Origin: Liriodendron chinense
Taxonomy: Eukaryota > Streptophyta > Magnoliopsida > Magnoliales > Magnoliaceae
DNA: 64,000 nucleotides
Direction of reading: 5' to 3'
NCBI GenBank assembly: GCA_003013855.2
Contig: PVNU02004149.1
Coordinates: 124,001 to 188,000, forward strand
Positions within the stretch are counted from its first letter, which is position 1, and the number at the start of each line of letters is the position of its first letter. The position numbers and the translations under genes are program-made. This document shows positions 9,993 through 21,587 of this stretch, one piece after another. Below the pieces are notes generated by a model, which did not search any database, was not told where the DNA came from, and worked only from the letters and a program-made list of their open reading frames with translations.

Positions 9993-10527
9993 TCCTCCAC
10001 TCGGTAGTAGGGATGACAGTAGCGAAGGTGTTGTAAAACTATCGCAGTTTCACTTGGTTGCTCTGGAACTCACTCTCAGGTGGGATGACTCCCACAAGCT
10101 GTATCCAGTCAGTGAAAGTAATAGGAGCAAGAGAGCCTGCGTGGGGAACAACTACCCCATGGAATGGAAAACCAATATGCATATATATATCCAAGGGAGT
10201 TATTCCCCATTCACCACAAGGAAGTTGAAAGGTGTGGGTCTCATCCCTCCACCTATCACAGAGGGCTACAAGTAGCATGTGGTTGGCATTATTGTTGTGA
10301 AAGCGTAATGTGAGAAGGCCTGCAAAAGGAGTATCGGCCAGAACATGTTTGAGCATAGGCTGTGGTTGTTCCACCCGGTTATCCCAGAGGTCATGGGTAC
10401 CTCAACCCTTTATGGAGGAAAGAGGTTGGTACTCCTTAGCTAAAGAACACATATGGGTCCCGCGGTGAACAATGAAGGCTGAGTCATCATCAATGACCGC
10501 CCTTCTCCCCCTCGTGCCATCCGCCAT
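9993..10527 (-). pseudogene. Plant mobile domain (PMD) protein, N-terminal part, antisense in a Tat element
   Basis: The ATG is at 10527. The first ~55 residues (MADGTRGRR..., HMCSLAKEYQPL) match the antisense gene of element A at 47931. An in-frame TAG follows near 10400. The middle part, 10374-10039, has the PMD signature ALCDRWRDETHTFQLPCGEW followed by GITPLDIYMHIGFP, as in the MAIN/MAIL1 family and related transposon-borne proteins. PMD proteins act in nuclear silencing and cell maintenance; the role of the transposon versions is unclear. After the domain the frame is lost, and the gene is cut by the Athila insertion at 9992. The middle differs from the A copy, suggesting a domain swap. 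Confidence 0.8.
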
Positions 10528-11113
10528 CAAAATCCTACAAGCTTGGCAAGGGAAGTCCCTATTCTTCACCTGTTAAAATCTAAATCATTATCTAGAAAAC
10601 CCATAGATTTGGACTTACATTCAAATGCAAAAAATCCAATGTCCAATTCCAGGTGTCACCTAAGATATGTGTTAGGACCATTGAAGAAAGCAAGGCCCAC
10701 CTTAAAGAGGGTTGCATGCCATGCCTTAGGTAAGGAAAGTCCACCATCCGAGGACACATTTTGGACAACAAATGCACTCAAGTGCCATGAGATCAAAAGG
10801 GATAAGAAGCAAACTTCATATGAGAAATCCCTCTTCAAAGTCCATGTATGACCAAGGTGGTCCACTTTCCATATCAAAGCAATGAGCCTCATTTAAGATG
10901 TTTCCATCTTTTTACACATGTACAGGACAAATGGGGAATAGGAAGGAAATTGGTCCCTAAGAGCAACTCAAGTGTCTCACCTCAATAGATTGAAAAGAGC
11001 ACATAGCCCACTTGAAGAACCATAAGAACCCATTCATGGGTCAATCATGGGCAACCTATGTGCATCATCTTGACAAATGTTTTGACTATGAGAATACAAC
11101 ATGGTGGTTCACC
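10528..11113. other. Upstream flank of the antisense gene, no gene seen
   Basis: This is homologous to 47932-48490. It would contain the promoter of the antisense gene, but I can name no clear element. Short open frames here have no recognisable domain. Confidence 0.55.
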
Positions 11114-11215
11114 TGTTATAGCAAAAAAGCGGTGGTCGAAGATAGCAAAAACTCGAAGCCCGCGAGCACCTTTTTAGCGGTGTTTAACTTGCGAGCCCTC
11201 GTGGTCGAGGCTCAC
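11114..11215 (+). repeat. First part of the split 5' LTR of element B
   Basis: TGTTATAGCAAAA matches the minus-strand start of the solo LTR at 1857 (TGTTATAGTCAAAA). It continues with a GCGAGCCCTCG stretch and ends in CTCAC, which corresponds to CTCGC at 57571. This is the near-perfect 5-bp target duplication of element A. Confidence 0.85.
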
Positions 11216-11404
11216 TGTAGACACCCCACCTTCGGTTACACTGTTGGTAGAGGCAGCTGGATGAATGGAGGACCATACCCCCAAATCCCATGTCCAAACT
11301 CAGCCAAACTCACCCGTGTAAGCCCCAATCCATAACCCAACTCACCCCTAAACATCAGCCTGAAAAACCCCCATAAGAAAAATCAGTCAAAAAATCCTAA
11401 AAAG

Positions 11405-11535
11405 TCAAACTCACTGAGTCAACCCGCTGAGTCAAATCACCAAGTCAACCCGCTGAGTCAAATCGCCGAGTCAAATCGCCGAGTCAAATCGCCGAGTCAA
11501 ATCACCGAGTCGACCCACCGAGTCAACTCACTGAG
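11405..11535. repeat. GAGTCAA short tandem array in LTR A
   Basis: A degenerate 13-14-bp unit (C)CGAGTCAAATCGC / CTGAGTCAACCCG is repeated about nine times. The 3' LTR has the same array at about 56264-56416 with a different order of variants, indicating slippage or conversion since insertion. The array lies upstream of the TATA box. Confidence 0.85.
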
Positions 11536-11642
11536 TCCAAAGCAGCAGCCCCGAGACATGGCCGTACCACGCGCTGGAACCCGAGGAGCGTCCGTACCGG
11601 GGCTGCCCAAAATTATTTACAGGTTCTGCCACTGCCCGCTGC

Positions 11643-11650
11643 TATAAATA
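11643..11650 (+). promoter_or_regulatory. TATA box of LTR A
   Basis: TATAAATA is followed by a pyrimidine-rich stretch, as in plant pol II promoters. It is conserved at 56521-56528 in the 3' LTR. It lies about 430 bp into the LTR, so U3 is short and R-U5 long. Confidence 0.75.
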
Positions 11651-11960
11651 CCCCCCTCCCCTTCTCATTTCAACCATCCAACCCAATCCAATCCCTCTGA
11701 AGCCAGCCCGAGTGCAATCCGTCTCTCCACCCTTTAGCCCATTCCTCCACCAAGGAGAGCCCGAGTGAGGAGAGCCTAGCCCTGGTCCAGCCCAGCCTGA
11801 CCACTGGTCCGAGTTTTCCAAGCCATCCAAGTCTTGATCCAGCCACTCGAAGCCAATCCTTGCGACACCTCCGTCCATCTAGCTACTCTTTTTCCAGCAT
11901 CATCTCATTTGCATTTAGCATAAGTGCAACATTTACTTTTCTTCCAACCCCCCCGCTTCA

Positions 11961-12254
11961 CTACGAGCACTTTGATTATTCAAACACATAGCATGCATCT
12001 CGCATAAAACACCTGTCAGTTCGAGCATATGCTCTGGGCTTGCCTGTTAATGGAAACCTGCCCATCAGAAACTCTTACTGTTCAGACCTGCATTCATGCA
12101 TTAGTCACTACGAGCACTTTGATTAGTCAAACACACAGCATGCATCTCGCATAAAGCACCTGTCAGTTCGAGCGTATGCTCTGGGCTTGCCTGATAATGG
12201 AAACCTCCCCATCAGAAACTCTTACTGTTCAGACCTGCATTCATGCATCATGTC
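11961..12254. repeat. 147-bp tandem duplication in LTR A
   Basis: CTACGAGCAC starts at 11961 and again at 12108. The two units share the TGTCAGTTCGAGC and TTCAGACCTGCATTCATGCAT stretches. The 3' LTR carries the same pair at 56838 and 56985 with the same period, so the duplication predates the insertion. Confidence 0.92.
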
Positions 12255-12694
12255 ATCTATGAGAATATACGAGGATTAAAACAGACTTTCAAGTTTTAGT
12301 TCGATTCTGTGAAGTAGAGACTGTACTTCGGTACGGGCAGTGTGTGGGGTGCTTAACCTCTTCCCACCCTGTAACCGTGATCCCTTACCTCGAATCTCTG
12401 GCCGCAGATCAAAAGGAGTCATTTTAGAGAAAGAATCTTCGGATCCCCTTCTCTAACGTTTCTACGTGGTCTAGCCGACTGTAGATTCAAAGTAACTGGC
12501 TAGTGGCGACTCTGGTCTTATATAAACTCATTCAAACGCATCCAGCTTAACACGACAACCAAACAAAGCCCTCGAGAACGAGGCAAGCCAGTGGCACAAA
12601 CAACGATTTGCATGCACGCACCTCTTCTTCTTTTTCCGAAAGGAAAGGGAGAACGACGTCGTGTGGGAGCGCGGAACGGCGAGGGTCCACAGAA

Positions 12695-12712
12695 TGGCGA
12701 CTCCACTGGGGA
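12695..12712 (+). other. Primer binding site of element A (Tat/Ogre type)
   Basis: TGGCGACTCCACTGGGGA lies three bases after the LTR end. This sequence is typical of Ogre-like Tat elements; from memory it pairs with a tRNA-Arg 3' end. It fixes the LTR border. Confidence 0.88.
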
Positions 12713-12958
12713 TGAATTAGTCCCACTAGTCATGATCCGAATTGAAAAACAGAATCCTTCCCGTACTTGAAAGTCATTAGTCCTCATACAATCTCATCTG
12801 CATAGCATTCTACCCAAACCCAAAACAAAAAAAAATAGAAAATTCCAAAACCCAAAAAAGAATAGAGTATAGTCCTCACCATTGCGCCTCCTCGGGCTCA
12901 ACGTGTTCGGAAACAACTTCCCTTCTGCATCATAATCAGCACTCGGGCTCAGCAAGCC

Positions 12959-15656
12959 ATGTCCGACCACGAAGAAGAAACTCATCTCTTCCCTGCTCTT
13001 GAGATGACCGAAGCGCAACCTCCAGCGCAACAGCCAATTGAGAATACGCTAATCATGCAAGAATTGGCACAAGGAATGAGAGCAATGCAAGAAATGCTCT
13101 TACAATTCATGCAAGCACAAACCACCGCAGCAGCCAACAATCAGGTTGGCCTAGTTCAGTAATCTCAGCAGCCATGCCGTGTCCTTCCGGCCTCCAGTTC
13201 AAATCAAGCACAACCATTGGAGTCTGCCCAAGACTACCGACAGCAGCCGTCTCAGCCATTTGCTATGGGGCATCCTCCTCAATACCTTCCTGTGACGACA
13301 AGGCCGTCTCAGAGCACTCCCGTCGCAGGGACTTCCAATCAGCTTCCAGTCAATCTTACAAACAACAATCTCAGTAGATTCCAGCATGTTCCCGCCGATG
13401 GGACTCCTTTTCTTTTTCAGCATGTCCCCGCCGATGGGACCCCTTTTCAATTCAGCACATCCCCGCCGATGGGATTTCAATTCAATTTCTAGCAACAGGG
13501 ACAACACTGGCGAATGCCCACAATGGGGGTAAGTGTCAAGCCCACATCAATCAGCGGACCGTGGCGAATACCCAATAAGGGGGTCACTTCCCAGCATCTC
13601 AGCTTCCTGCAAACAGGAGCACTTTTCAATTCCAGCACATCCCCGCCGATGGGATTCCAGTTAATTTCCAGCAATCTTCAATTCAGCAAACTCCAGTTAA
13701 TTTCCAACAATCTTCAATTCAGCAGTCTCCAGTCAATTTCCAGCAAGTTTCAGCTCAACCATCAGTACAATCTCCAGTTCAATTACAGTCCTTTCAAGTA
13801 CAAGTTCATCAGAATCCAGTTCAATCATCAAATCAATTTCAGCAACCCGCGGTTGCTTTTCAGCAAGCCCATAGGGTCGAAGACATCGACCACTATGCCG
13901 AAGAAGAACATACATTACTCTAAGAGGCACCGGTCGCTCGAACGGATCACTCAGGACTGGACGAGTTGCGGGAGCAGTTCCAGATCTTACAAAATTAGCT
14001 TCAGCGACAACAAGGAATCGATCTACCTTCGACCAAGTTTAGAGACTTGTGTCCTTTCCCAGATGCTCAAGTACCTCAAAACTTTAAGGTACCAAAATTC
14101 AAAAGATACGATGGCAGTGGTTGTCCCACAGCACATCTCAAGGCTTTTTGTGGAGAGCTGAGTGCAATCTCAGGAAATGAAGGGGCCCTCATTCGTTTGT
14201 TCCAAAAATCTTTAAAGGGCGATGCCCTAGATTGGTACACCTCATTGGACTGCCACCGCATCAGGACGTGGGAACAACTTCCCAGGCTTTCGTCGAAAGA
14301 TTTGCGTACAATCTCAACATGGCACCCAGAAGAGTCGACCTCGCGGCTCTCAGGCAAAGGAGTGATGAAACACTATCAGCTTATGTGGGACGTTGGCAAG
14401 CTATGGCAGCCAGAATGCGGACACCTATCGACGACGAAGAACAAATCTCCATGATTGTTCATTCAACATATCCGGGCATATCTGGATATCTCATCTCGCA
14501 TCCATATGCGAATTTCTCACAGTTGATCCGTGCTGGAGAGTAAGTTGAAGCAGGAATCCGTGCCGGTACGATCTCCCCATGGCCTCATCAAGCCACTCCA
14601 GTCAAGAGGAACAGAGTGGAGGGAAAACCCATCGGATATGGGAACGGAAACCGCAGTGGTTCTCCTCCCCGCCCGACAGAGGTAAACAATATCAGCACCA
14701 CTGCTCAGGGTAATCAATAAGCTCCCGCACAGGGACATCAACAGCATCAGCAGAATCAGGTTCAGCACCAACCTCAGAGGTATCAACCATGACCAAATCT
14801 ACAACCACAGCCACAACCACCTCGACAGCAGCAGCAGTTCAGAGGGAACGGTCAATACTCATACCAGAATAGGCAGAATTACAGGGAGCTCAGGAAGTTC
14901 ACCCCACTCACTCAACCACTTAGTCAAGTCATGACTATGCTGGTACAAAAGCAGTTACTCACTCTAATGACACCTAGGCCTCCTCCAAATCCTCTACCTC
15001 CAAACTACCGAGAAAATGAGTATTGTGCCTACCATCAAGGATGTGGCCACACCACTGATCGATGCTTTACTTTGAAGAATGCCATACAAGATCTAATCAA
15101 CGACCGAAAAATCGTCATCTCAGTCCCCGGAACTCCTGCAACAGCTTCCACCAACATTCTTCAAAATCCTCTGCCTGAACATCCGACGGATCCTAGTTCA
15201 TCTCGTGGTCTCACTGTCAACAGCATAGAAGAAGGAGAGCGCCTCGATCATTTCTTCTCCCCTATCCAGTCCATTCATGCCTACACTTACGGGACAGCAA
15301 ATCCTCCTCCGATCCTGCAAGGGGCAAGTCCCTTTCCTCCTTCAGTCTCCGAGCCAGTAATACTCGAAGGAACACTTCCATATGATGTGCCAGTTGTGCA
15401 AGGGGCATCTTACAACCCTTCATGTTGGGAACCAGTCATTCTGGAAAGAGCACAATCATACATCGAGCCCACATACGAACCTGTCATCTTGCAAGGGGCA
15501 ATTTCAGCACATGAACAATACAATTTGCCATGGAGAAACCATACTCATCAGCAGCAAGAGCCCATTGTCTTGGAAGGAGCTCCTCCAGTTGAGCCAGTCA
15601 TATTGCAAGGGGCAAATCCTGGAGGCGTGTTAATCACACTACGGCAGCTGGGATGA
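12959..15656 (+). pseudogene. Element A Gag, full-length but broken
   Basis: The start ATG at 12959 lies about 250 bp after the primer site. The N-terminal part is Gln-rich (MSDHEEETHLFPAL...QELAQGMRAMQEM). A repetitive Pro/Gln linker follows (13160-13900), then the capsid domain at 14047-14543 (KFKRYDGSGCPTAHLKAF, LFQKSLKGDALDWY, LRQRSDETLSAYVGRWQ) and a zinc-knuckle-like C-x5-C-x3-H-x4-C (CAYHQGCGHTTDRC) near 15030. The tail has about six copies of a PVILQGA-like motif. Stops occur at 13160, 13490, 14541, about 14716 and 14791, with at least two frameshifts, one inside the capsid domain near 14290. Confidence 0.85.
13380..13750. repeat. Short repeats in the Gag linker of element A
   Basis: A CCCGCCGATGGGA-containing unit recurs at about 13391, 13427, 13460 and 13646. 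A Gln/Ser-rich unit built on TTTCCAGCAATCTTCAATT recurs near 13668, 13698 and 13735. They encode low-complexity sequence and probably cause the frame breaks there. Confidence 0.8.
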
Positions 15657-16885
15657 ACAGAGAAACCCACTGCCATATCAAGAGGACCAGTATTCATTCC
15701 ATGGGAGCCTCCTGCTCCAGGAACGGTCAAGCCAGGACCACAACCTTATGTGATATATGAAGACAAGCCTCGATATTTTCCCTTCAGCACAAGCAACAAT
15801 GTAGTCCTCAAGGCAAAAGCTCCATACGAGGAAGATCTGGTACCCACACCAGCACCGTTGCAAGAACTGCTGGTCTTAAAAGGCAAAGGTGAGGAAAATT
15901 ATAAAGAGGTCTCATGGCACTATCCAGAATGTGCGGAAGTGGGAAACATGAATCCCAATGGACATTGCATCCGAAGAGATAATCAAAACAGAGGAGATCC
16001 CAAAGGCGCTCTCTCAGGCCTCGACAACAAAAATAAAGCCGCATACGATGTGGCGACTCAGCTCAAGTCAATCCCTACTCAAATCTCAGTATGGGAGCTA
16101 CTCTGCACATCTCGCATACACCGAGAAATGTTTGCCAAAACCTTGAGCAATGCTCACGTCTCCTCCGATACGGCACCAGAGATGATAGCATTGATGATTG
16201 GACAACTCCTGGCTCCACATGCCATCACCTTCACCGATAATGAGTTGCCACTAGAAGGACGCGATCATGGGCGATCCCTCAACATAGCCTTACGATACAA
16301 GGACCTTTGTGTCCCACTAGTCCTTATCGATAATGGCTCAAGCTTAAATGTCTGCCCACTAAGACTGCGGAACGTTTGGGAATCAGCCCCTCTTCATTTC
16401 GACCCAGCACCATATGCGTCAGAGCATTCGACAACACCCGCCGATCAGTGGAATTGGAGTTCGACATAGAGGTATAGATAGGTCCGAAAATCTCCACTAT
16501 CACATTCCAAATCCTAGATATATCAGCCTCTTTCAACATGTTGCTCGGACGACCTTGGCTGCACAAGGTGGGGGCTGTGCCATCAACCCTGCATCAACGA
16601 GTGAAATACATCTGTGGAAATCAAGTGATCTCTATCCACGCAGAGAAGGAACTTATCATTCCTTCCAATGCTGCTACCACTGAACCAGACATCCCGATCA
16701 TCTATATCCAGCACTCTGAAGAAGACGTCCCGTTTCACAGTTTTGAATTTGAGACTGTGAACGCTATTGCCAATCCGGAACCGATAAGGGTAGACCGTGT
16801 CTTTTCACCAGCAGAATGTCTGAGCCTCAAATACCGAATGAAGAATCACTTCAAGTCCAGAAAGATACCGCTGGTATATAACTAA
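15657..16885 (+). pseudogene. Element A aspartic protease
   Basis: The frame continues from gag after a TGA at 15656. The catalytic motif is LIDNGSSLNVCPL at about 16325-16360. A DNG triad in place of DTG is also usual in Ogre-like proteases, as is the following LR stretch. The flap side and C-terminal ALLGRPW-like motif (MLLGRPWLHKVGA) are at 16538-16580 in a different frame, so a frameshift lies near 16440, and a TAG lies near 16473. It would process Gag-Pol inside the particle. Confidence 0.83.
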
Positions 16886-17750
16886 CGTAAACGGGGACTC
16901 GGATACAGGGCAATCTTCATGGACAAAAGAAGGAAGAAATTTCGGTGCTCACCCATCCAATTCGTCAAGCCAGGAGAACCTTGCAAAGATCCAGGAGGGA
17001 ATCAACCGACTACACTACACAAAGGCCTCCCGATGAGCCTAGCTTGGGCCACGTGGACCCCCATTCGATGGGATCAGATTCTCGAACCGTCTAAGCCTCT
17101 AGAAGAAGAAGGAAAGGATGAAGATGAAGAAGAAAGTCAAATACAGCAGCTTCAGGACCAAGTTACTCTGATACCTGCCAGGTTACTCTGATACCTGCTC
17201 CCAACTAGGGGCACAACTTGCCCACTTCAGCATCAATCAACCAGGGGCACAACCTGCCCGCTTCAATTCCAGCCAGCCAGGGGCACAACTTGCCCATCTC
17301 AGCATCAATCAGCAAAGGGCATGACCCACCCCTCTCTGCAGAATCAACACCATCAATCATCAGCCAGGGGTAGAAGCAGCCCATTCATTGGACCAAGAAA
17401 GGGAAATGGCCAGCCCTGGATTGGTCTGATGTCCAGGTTTCAAACTTGTGTCTCACTGCGGAACCAGACGAACTGCAATGCGAGGTAAGTGATCCGGGAG
17501 GGACTGAGTACGACTCAGATCTCGAGCCCGACCAGCAAGAAATCATGGTCATTGGGTCAGACCGTGATTCTTCACCCAAGTCATCAACCCCCACCTCTTC
17601 AGGGGAGGAAGTGTGGGGTTCTGAATGGCCATCTGTTCCCCTAACTTTTGAATCAGCCAAAGAACCACCTGAGGGCTCTGGTTTTAAAAAAAATGCCTGT
17701 TAAGTAGCGATCGGAACTTTGGAACAAGCTGGGCTCAATCATGGTCTGCA
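16886..17750 (+). other. Protease-RT linker with a ~62-bp repeat
   Basis: In Ogre-like elements a long spacer, sometimes an intron, separates protease and RT. Here it encodes an acidic stretch (EEEGKDEDEEESQ, about 17100-17135) and then four copies of a unit with AGGGGCACAACTTGCCC, at about 17206, 17263, 17279-17300 and 17313 (the last degenerate). Frames are broken by stops. Whether it is spliced cannot be decided from the sequence. Confidence 0.65.
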
Positions 17751-19262
17751 ATGCCCGCTTGTTCAAAGTCCCATGAATTTCAAAAATCCAAAAAAATCGA
17801 AAACTTTCAAAAGCCAAAAACATCTAGCATCTCAATTTCAGAAAATTCTCAAAAACCAAAAAACATTTCTTTTCCTGCATTCAATAGTGTGCCAAGTTCG
17901 TCTAAAGAGTTGCATGAGTTCGAAGTCGAATCATATGATTTTGACATCGAATTAGACTTCGAGCTCATGGGTCTGGATGAAGCTTGGGATGAGGAAGATG
18001 ATGATCCGGCTTCCGAACTAAAGGATCTCCTCAAAAAGTTTGAATCTAAAGCCAATGTTGTAGCTGATGATTTCGAGATAGTAAACTTGGGGACACCTGA
18101 GATCCCTAGGGAAGTACGCATTGGAAAATCGTTGCCACCAAAGATGAAGCAGAGAATGATAGAGTTCCTAGCTCCAAGATTGTCCAACTTTGCGTTCTCA
18201 TATGAAGACATGCCGGGGCTCGATGAAGAGCTCGTTGTACACCATCTACCAACCAAGGCAGATATGAAGCCAGTGAAGCAGAAACTTCGAAGAATGAAGC
18301 CAGAATGGGCTCTGAAAGTCCGAGATGAAGTCATCAAGCAGTACAATGTGGGATTCTTGGTAGTCTCCAACTACCCTGAATGGCTCGCCAACATCGTACC
18401 AGTACCAAAGAAGGATGGCAAGGTTCGAATGTGCATCGACTTCCGAGATCTCAACAAAGTCAGTCCTAAAGATGACTTTCCTTTGCCACATATCGACACT
18501 CTGGTTGACAACACTGCTGGATACAAGGTCTTCTCATTCATGAACGGGTTCTCAGGATACAATCAGATCAAGATGGCTGTCGAAGATCGCGAGAAGACAT
18601 CATTTATCACTCCCTGGGGAACTTTCTGTTACAGGGTAATGCCGTTCGGTCTGAAGAACGCAGGAGCAACATATCAGCGAGCAATGACAGCACTATTCCA
18701 CGACATGATGAACAAAGAGCTTGAAGTATATGTGGATGATATGATCGTCAAATCTCGCACAATTGAAGGACACTTTGAAGATCTGAAGAAGTTATTCAAC
18801 AGATTAGAAAAGTACAAACTCCGCCTCAACCCTCAGAAATGTGTCTTCGGTGCAATGGGAGGTAAACTCCTTGGCTTTATGGTGAGCGAGAATGGCATTA
18901 GGGTCGACGAGACCAAAACCAGAGCAATCATCGAGATACCCCCTCCAAGAACAGAGAAAGAAATTCGTGGCTTCCTCGGCAAAATTCAATACATCAGTCG
19001 CTTCATCGCACAACTCACACCTATTTATGAGCCCATTTTCAAGCTCCTTCGGAAGAACGTTCTAAAAGAATGGAATGACGATTGCCAAGTCGCCTTCGAC
19101 CGCATTAAGAAATATCTCATGAATCCTCCAGTTCTAGTGCCACCCACTCCCGGACGACCACTATTGTTATACATCTCGGTAGCAGCAGAAGCCATTGGCT
19201 GTGTTCTCGGCCAGCACGACGAGACCGGGAAGAAGGAACAAGCAATATATTATTTGAGCTGA
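17751..19262 (+). pseudogene. Element A reverse transcriptase and start of RNase H
   Basis: A 503-codon open frame. The RT entry segment is FSYEDMPGLDEELVVHHL and the fingers contain KVRMCIDFRDLNKVSPKDDFPLP. Motif A reads FSFMNGFSGYNQI, where the catalytic Asp is replaced by Asn (AAC at 18543-18545). The active-site YVDDM is intact near 18730. The thumb (LGFMVSENGIRVDETKT) and RNase H start (LYISVAAEAIGCVLGQ) follow. In RNase H the first catalytic Asp of the usual Y/F-x-D/S-A motif is also not evident (ISVAAEA), which is common in the first RNase H of Tat elements. The frame ends at TGA 19260-19262. Confidence 0.9.
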
Positions 19263-20258
19263 AAGTTCACTGACTAAGAGACCAGGTATTCTCCGATTGA
19301 GAAGACTTGCCTCACCCTAGTCTGGGCAACTCAGCGACTCCGTCAATACATGATTGCATTCCCTATTCTCCTCCTCGCTCACATGGATCCGCTCAAGTAC
19401 CTGTTCGAGAAATCGACACTCACTGGAAGGATAGCTAAATGGCAGCTACTCCTGTCTGAATTCTACATCACCTATGTCACTCAGAAGGCAATCAAGGGAT
19501 AGGCCCTCGCCGATCATCTTGCGGCCCACTCCCTCCTGGATTATCAACCGCTCAAGACATTCTTCCCTGATGAAGATCTCTTGCTTATTAAAGAGGATGA
19601 AAAGAAGAAGAAAGATGAGTGGACGTTATTCTTCGACGGCGTAGAAAATTCTAAAGGGAGTGGTATTGGAGCGATCCTCTACTCTCCGGATGATGTCCCT
19701 ATTCCTATCTCAAGGCACATAGCATTCGAGTGCACCAATAACATGGCAGAGTACGAAGCATGCATCGCTGGCTTAAGAGAAGTCATAATCTTGAGCGTCA
19801 AGAAGCTACGAGTATTTGGAGACTCACAGCTTATCATCAATCAAACCAATGGCGAATGGAAAACCAAGGATGAGAAGTTGATACCATATCATGTGTATCT
19901 TGAAAATCTGATCGAAGAATTCAAAGAAATCACCTTCTCATACATGCCCAGAGCCAAGAACCAATTTATAGATGCTCTCGCTACACTCGCGTCAATACTC
20001 GAGATCCCGAAAGGAGCTTCAGAATGGGAGCTCACAGTCGAAATTCAAGATGAACCTGCTTTTTGCCTGCAAATAAAAGAAACCGAAGCTGTCCCTGACA
20101 AACCCTGGTATGCCGACATCAAGCAATATCTCGAAACCCAGGAGTATTCGGAGACAGCAACCGCAACAGATCTCCGAACCATCCAGCGTTTGGCCGGCCA
20201 GTTCACCATCAGTGGCGAAGTTCTTTACAAGCAATCCTATAATCACATTCTCCTTTGA
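19263..20258 (+). pseudogene. Element A connection region and second RNase H
   Basis: After the TGA at 19260 the first RNase H continues with two more stops (near 19275 and 19500) up to YVTQKAIKG and ALADHLA. Then 19581-20258 is open and encodes a second, archaeal-type RNase H. Asp is seen in LFFDGVENSKGSGIG, Glu in NNMAEYEACIAGL, Asp in VFGDSQLIINQ and Asp in NQFIDALATLAS, so the D-E-D-D set is complete. Dual RNase H is diagnostic of the Tat lineage. The tail holds the KPWYADIKQYL segment that precedes integrase. Confidence 0.88.
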
Positions 20259-21353
20259 TGCGTCAATGAAACAGAAGCTGCAAAGATTATGAAAGAAATA
20301 CACGAAGGAATCTGTGGCCCACACATGAACGGGCACATGATGGGAAAGAAGATTCTACGACTCGGCTACTATTGGCTCACCATGGAGACAGACTGCTGCG
20401 AGCACGTCAGAAAATGCTTCAAGTGTCAGGAGCATGCGAATCAAATCCATGCCCCCTCATCAGAATTATACAACCTGACCACCCTCTAGCGCTTCTCCAT
20501 GTGAGGCTCGACGTCATCGGCAAGATTAGTCCCAAAGCATCAAACGGTCATGAGTACATACTTGTGGCAGTCGACTACTTCACCAAGTGGGTAGGCAGCC
20601 TCCTACACCACGATTGCAGCATCTCAGGTGATCAAATTCATGAAGAACAACATCATATGCCGGTATGGAATCCCCAATGCTATCATCACAGATAATAGGA
20701 CCCCGTTCGTTAACAAGAAGATGGATGACTTTCTCAGCAAATTCAAGATTCAACGTCATCGATCGAGCCCCTACCTTCCTCAGATGAATGGTGGAGTAGA
20801 AGCCGCAAACAAGACAATCGTCAAGATACTCGAGAAGATGGTCGTGACCTATCGAAATTGGTTAGATATGCTCTCATATGCACTTTGGGCCTATCGAACG
20901 TCTGTACAGTCTGCTACGGGCGTTACTCCTTTCGAGCTTACTTATGGAATAGAAGCAGTTCTGTCAGTCGAGGTGGAAATACCATCACTACGAGTGTTAC
21001 TAGAAAGCGGAGTTGAAGAAGGAGAATGACAACGGGCCAGATTCAATCAGTTGCAGCTAGCAGATGAAAAGCGCATGCATGCACTAAGTCATTCTCAGTG
21101 TTATCAGAAAAGGATCGCTCGGGCTTACAACAAGAGAGTCCGAAAAAGAAGTTTCAAGGTAGGCGACATGGTCATGAAGAAGATCCTACCGTTGCACCTT
21201 CTGGATCCCAGAGGAAAGTTCAAACCCTCGTGGGACGGGCCGCTGATCATCAGAGAAGTACTTCCCGGAGGCGCCCTTAGACTCACCAGCATGAGAGGGG
21301 TGGATCTTCCCGAGCCAATCAACGCCGACAAAGTGAAGATCTTTCACGGGTAA
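20259..21353 (+). pseudogene. Element A integrase
   Basis: The zinc domain at 20289-20440 has HEGICGPHMNGH and CFKCQ. The DDE core has Asp in LDVIGKISPK (about 20510), Asp in NAIITDNRTPF (about 20690) and Glu in MNGGVEAANKTI (about 20800). The C-terminal GKFKPSWDGPLIIREVLPGGA stretch is at 21200-21275. A frameshift pair around 20480 and 20610 and a TGA at 21027 break the gene. No chromodomain is seen, as expected for Tat. Confidence 0.87.
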
Positions 21354-21587
21354 GTCATTCTGACTTTATCAAGAGTTACTTTAATAGAGCTGAAGTCAAG
21401 AGGTTGAAGCTAAAACCTCTGAGAAATCATTTCCGTCCACCAACAAGTGTTTCAAATAAGGGGATTCAAAAGGAAAAAGAAAAAAGAATACAAAAAAAGA
21501 AAGGGGTATACAAAAAAAAAGAAAAAAAAAGAATACAAAAGAAAAAAAAGAGAAAAAAGAAAAGGGAAGTCAAAGCAAGGCACCTGA
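21354..21587 (+). other. Purine-rich tract after integrase
   Basis: From about 21456 to 21570 the sequence is almost pure A/G, with repeats of an AAAAGAATACAAAAG-like unit. It starts the 3' region of element A and ends at the Tekay insertion, leaving the target CCTGA at 21583-21587. Confidence 0.6.

Larger units (their letters stand above)
9993..11113 (-). mobile_element. Fragment of a second Tat family-A copy (antisense gene region)
   Basis: The sequence from 10500 to about 11095 matches 47900-48480 of element A over the start of the antisense gene and its upstream flank. Both have the MADGTRGRR start, a TACAAGCTTGGCAAGG stretch after it on the plus strand, and a GTTTCCATC stretch. It is bounded on the left by the Athila LTR and on the right by the B LTR, so it is the oldest visible layer: both elements inserted into it. 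Confidence 0.8.
11216..12691 (+). repeat. Element A 5' LTR
   Basis: 1476 bp, TGTAGACACC to GGGTCCACA. The 3' LTR (1500 bp) has the same ends. By eye the first ~215 bp differ by about five substitutions and a 3-bp indel, so the element is not ancient. It contains a GAGTCA-type array, a TATA box and a 147-bp internal duplication, all also present in the 3' LTR. Confidence 0.95.

Noticed and set aside
10039..10527. A host plant-mobile-domain gene rather than a transposon gene
   Set aside because: The flanks match the antisense gene region of element A, so it belongs to a second copy of that element. A host origin before capture is likely but not visible here.
17849..18370. Minus-strand open frame of 173 codons opposite RT of element A
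   Set aside because: Antisense shadow of the RT frame; Ser-rich, no domain.
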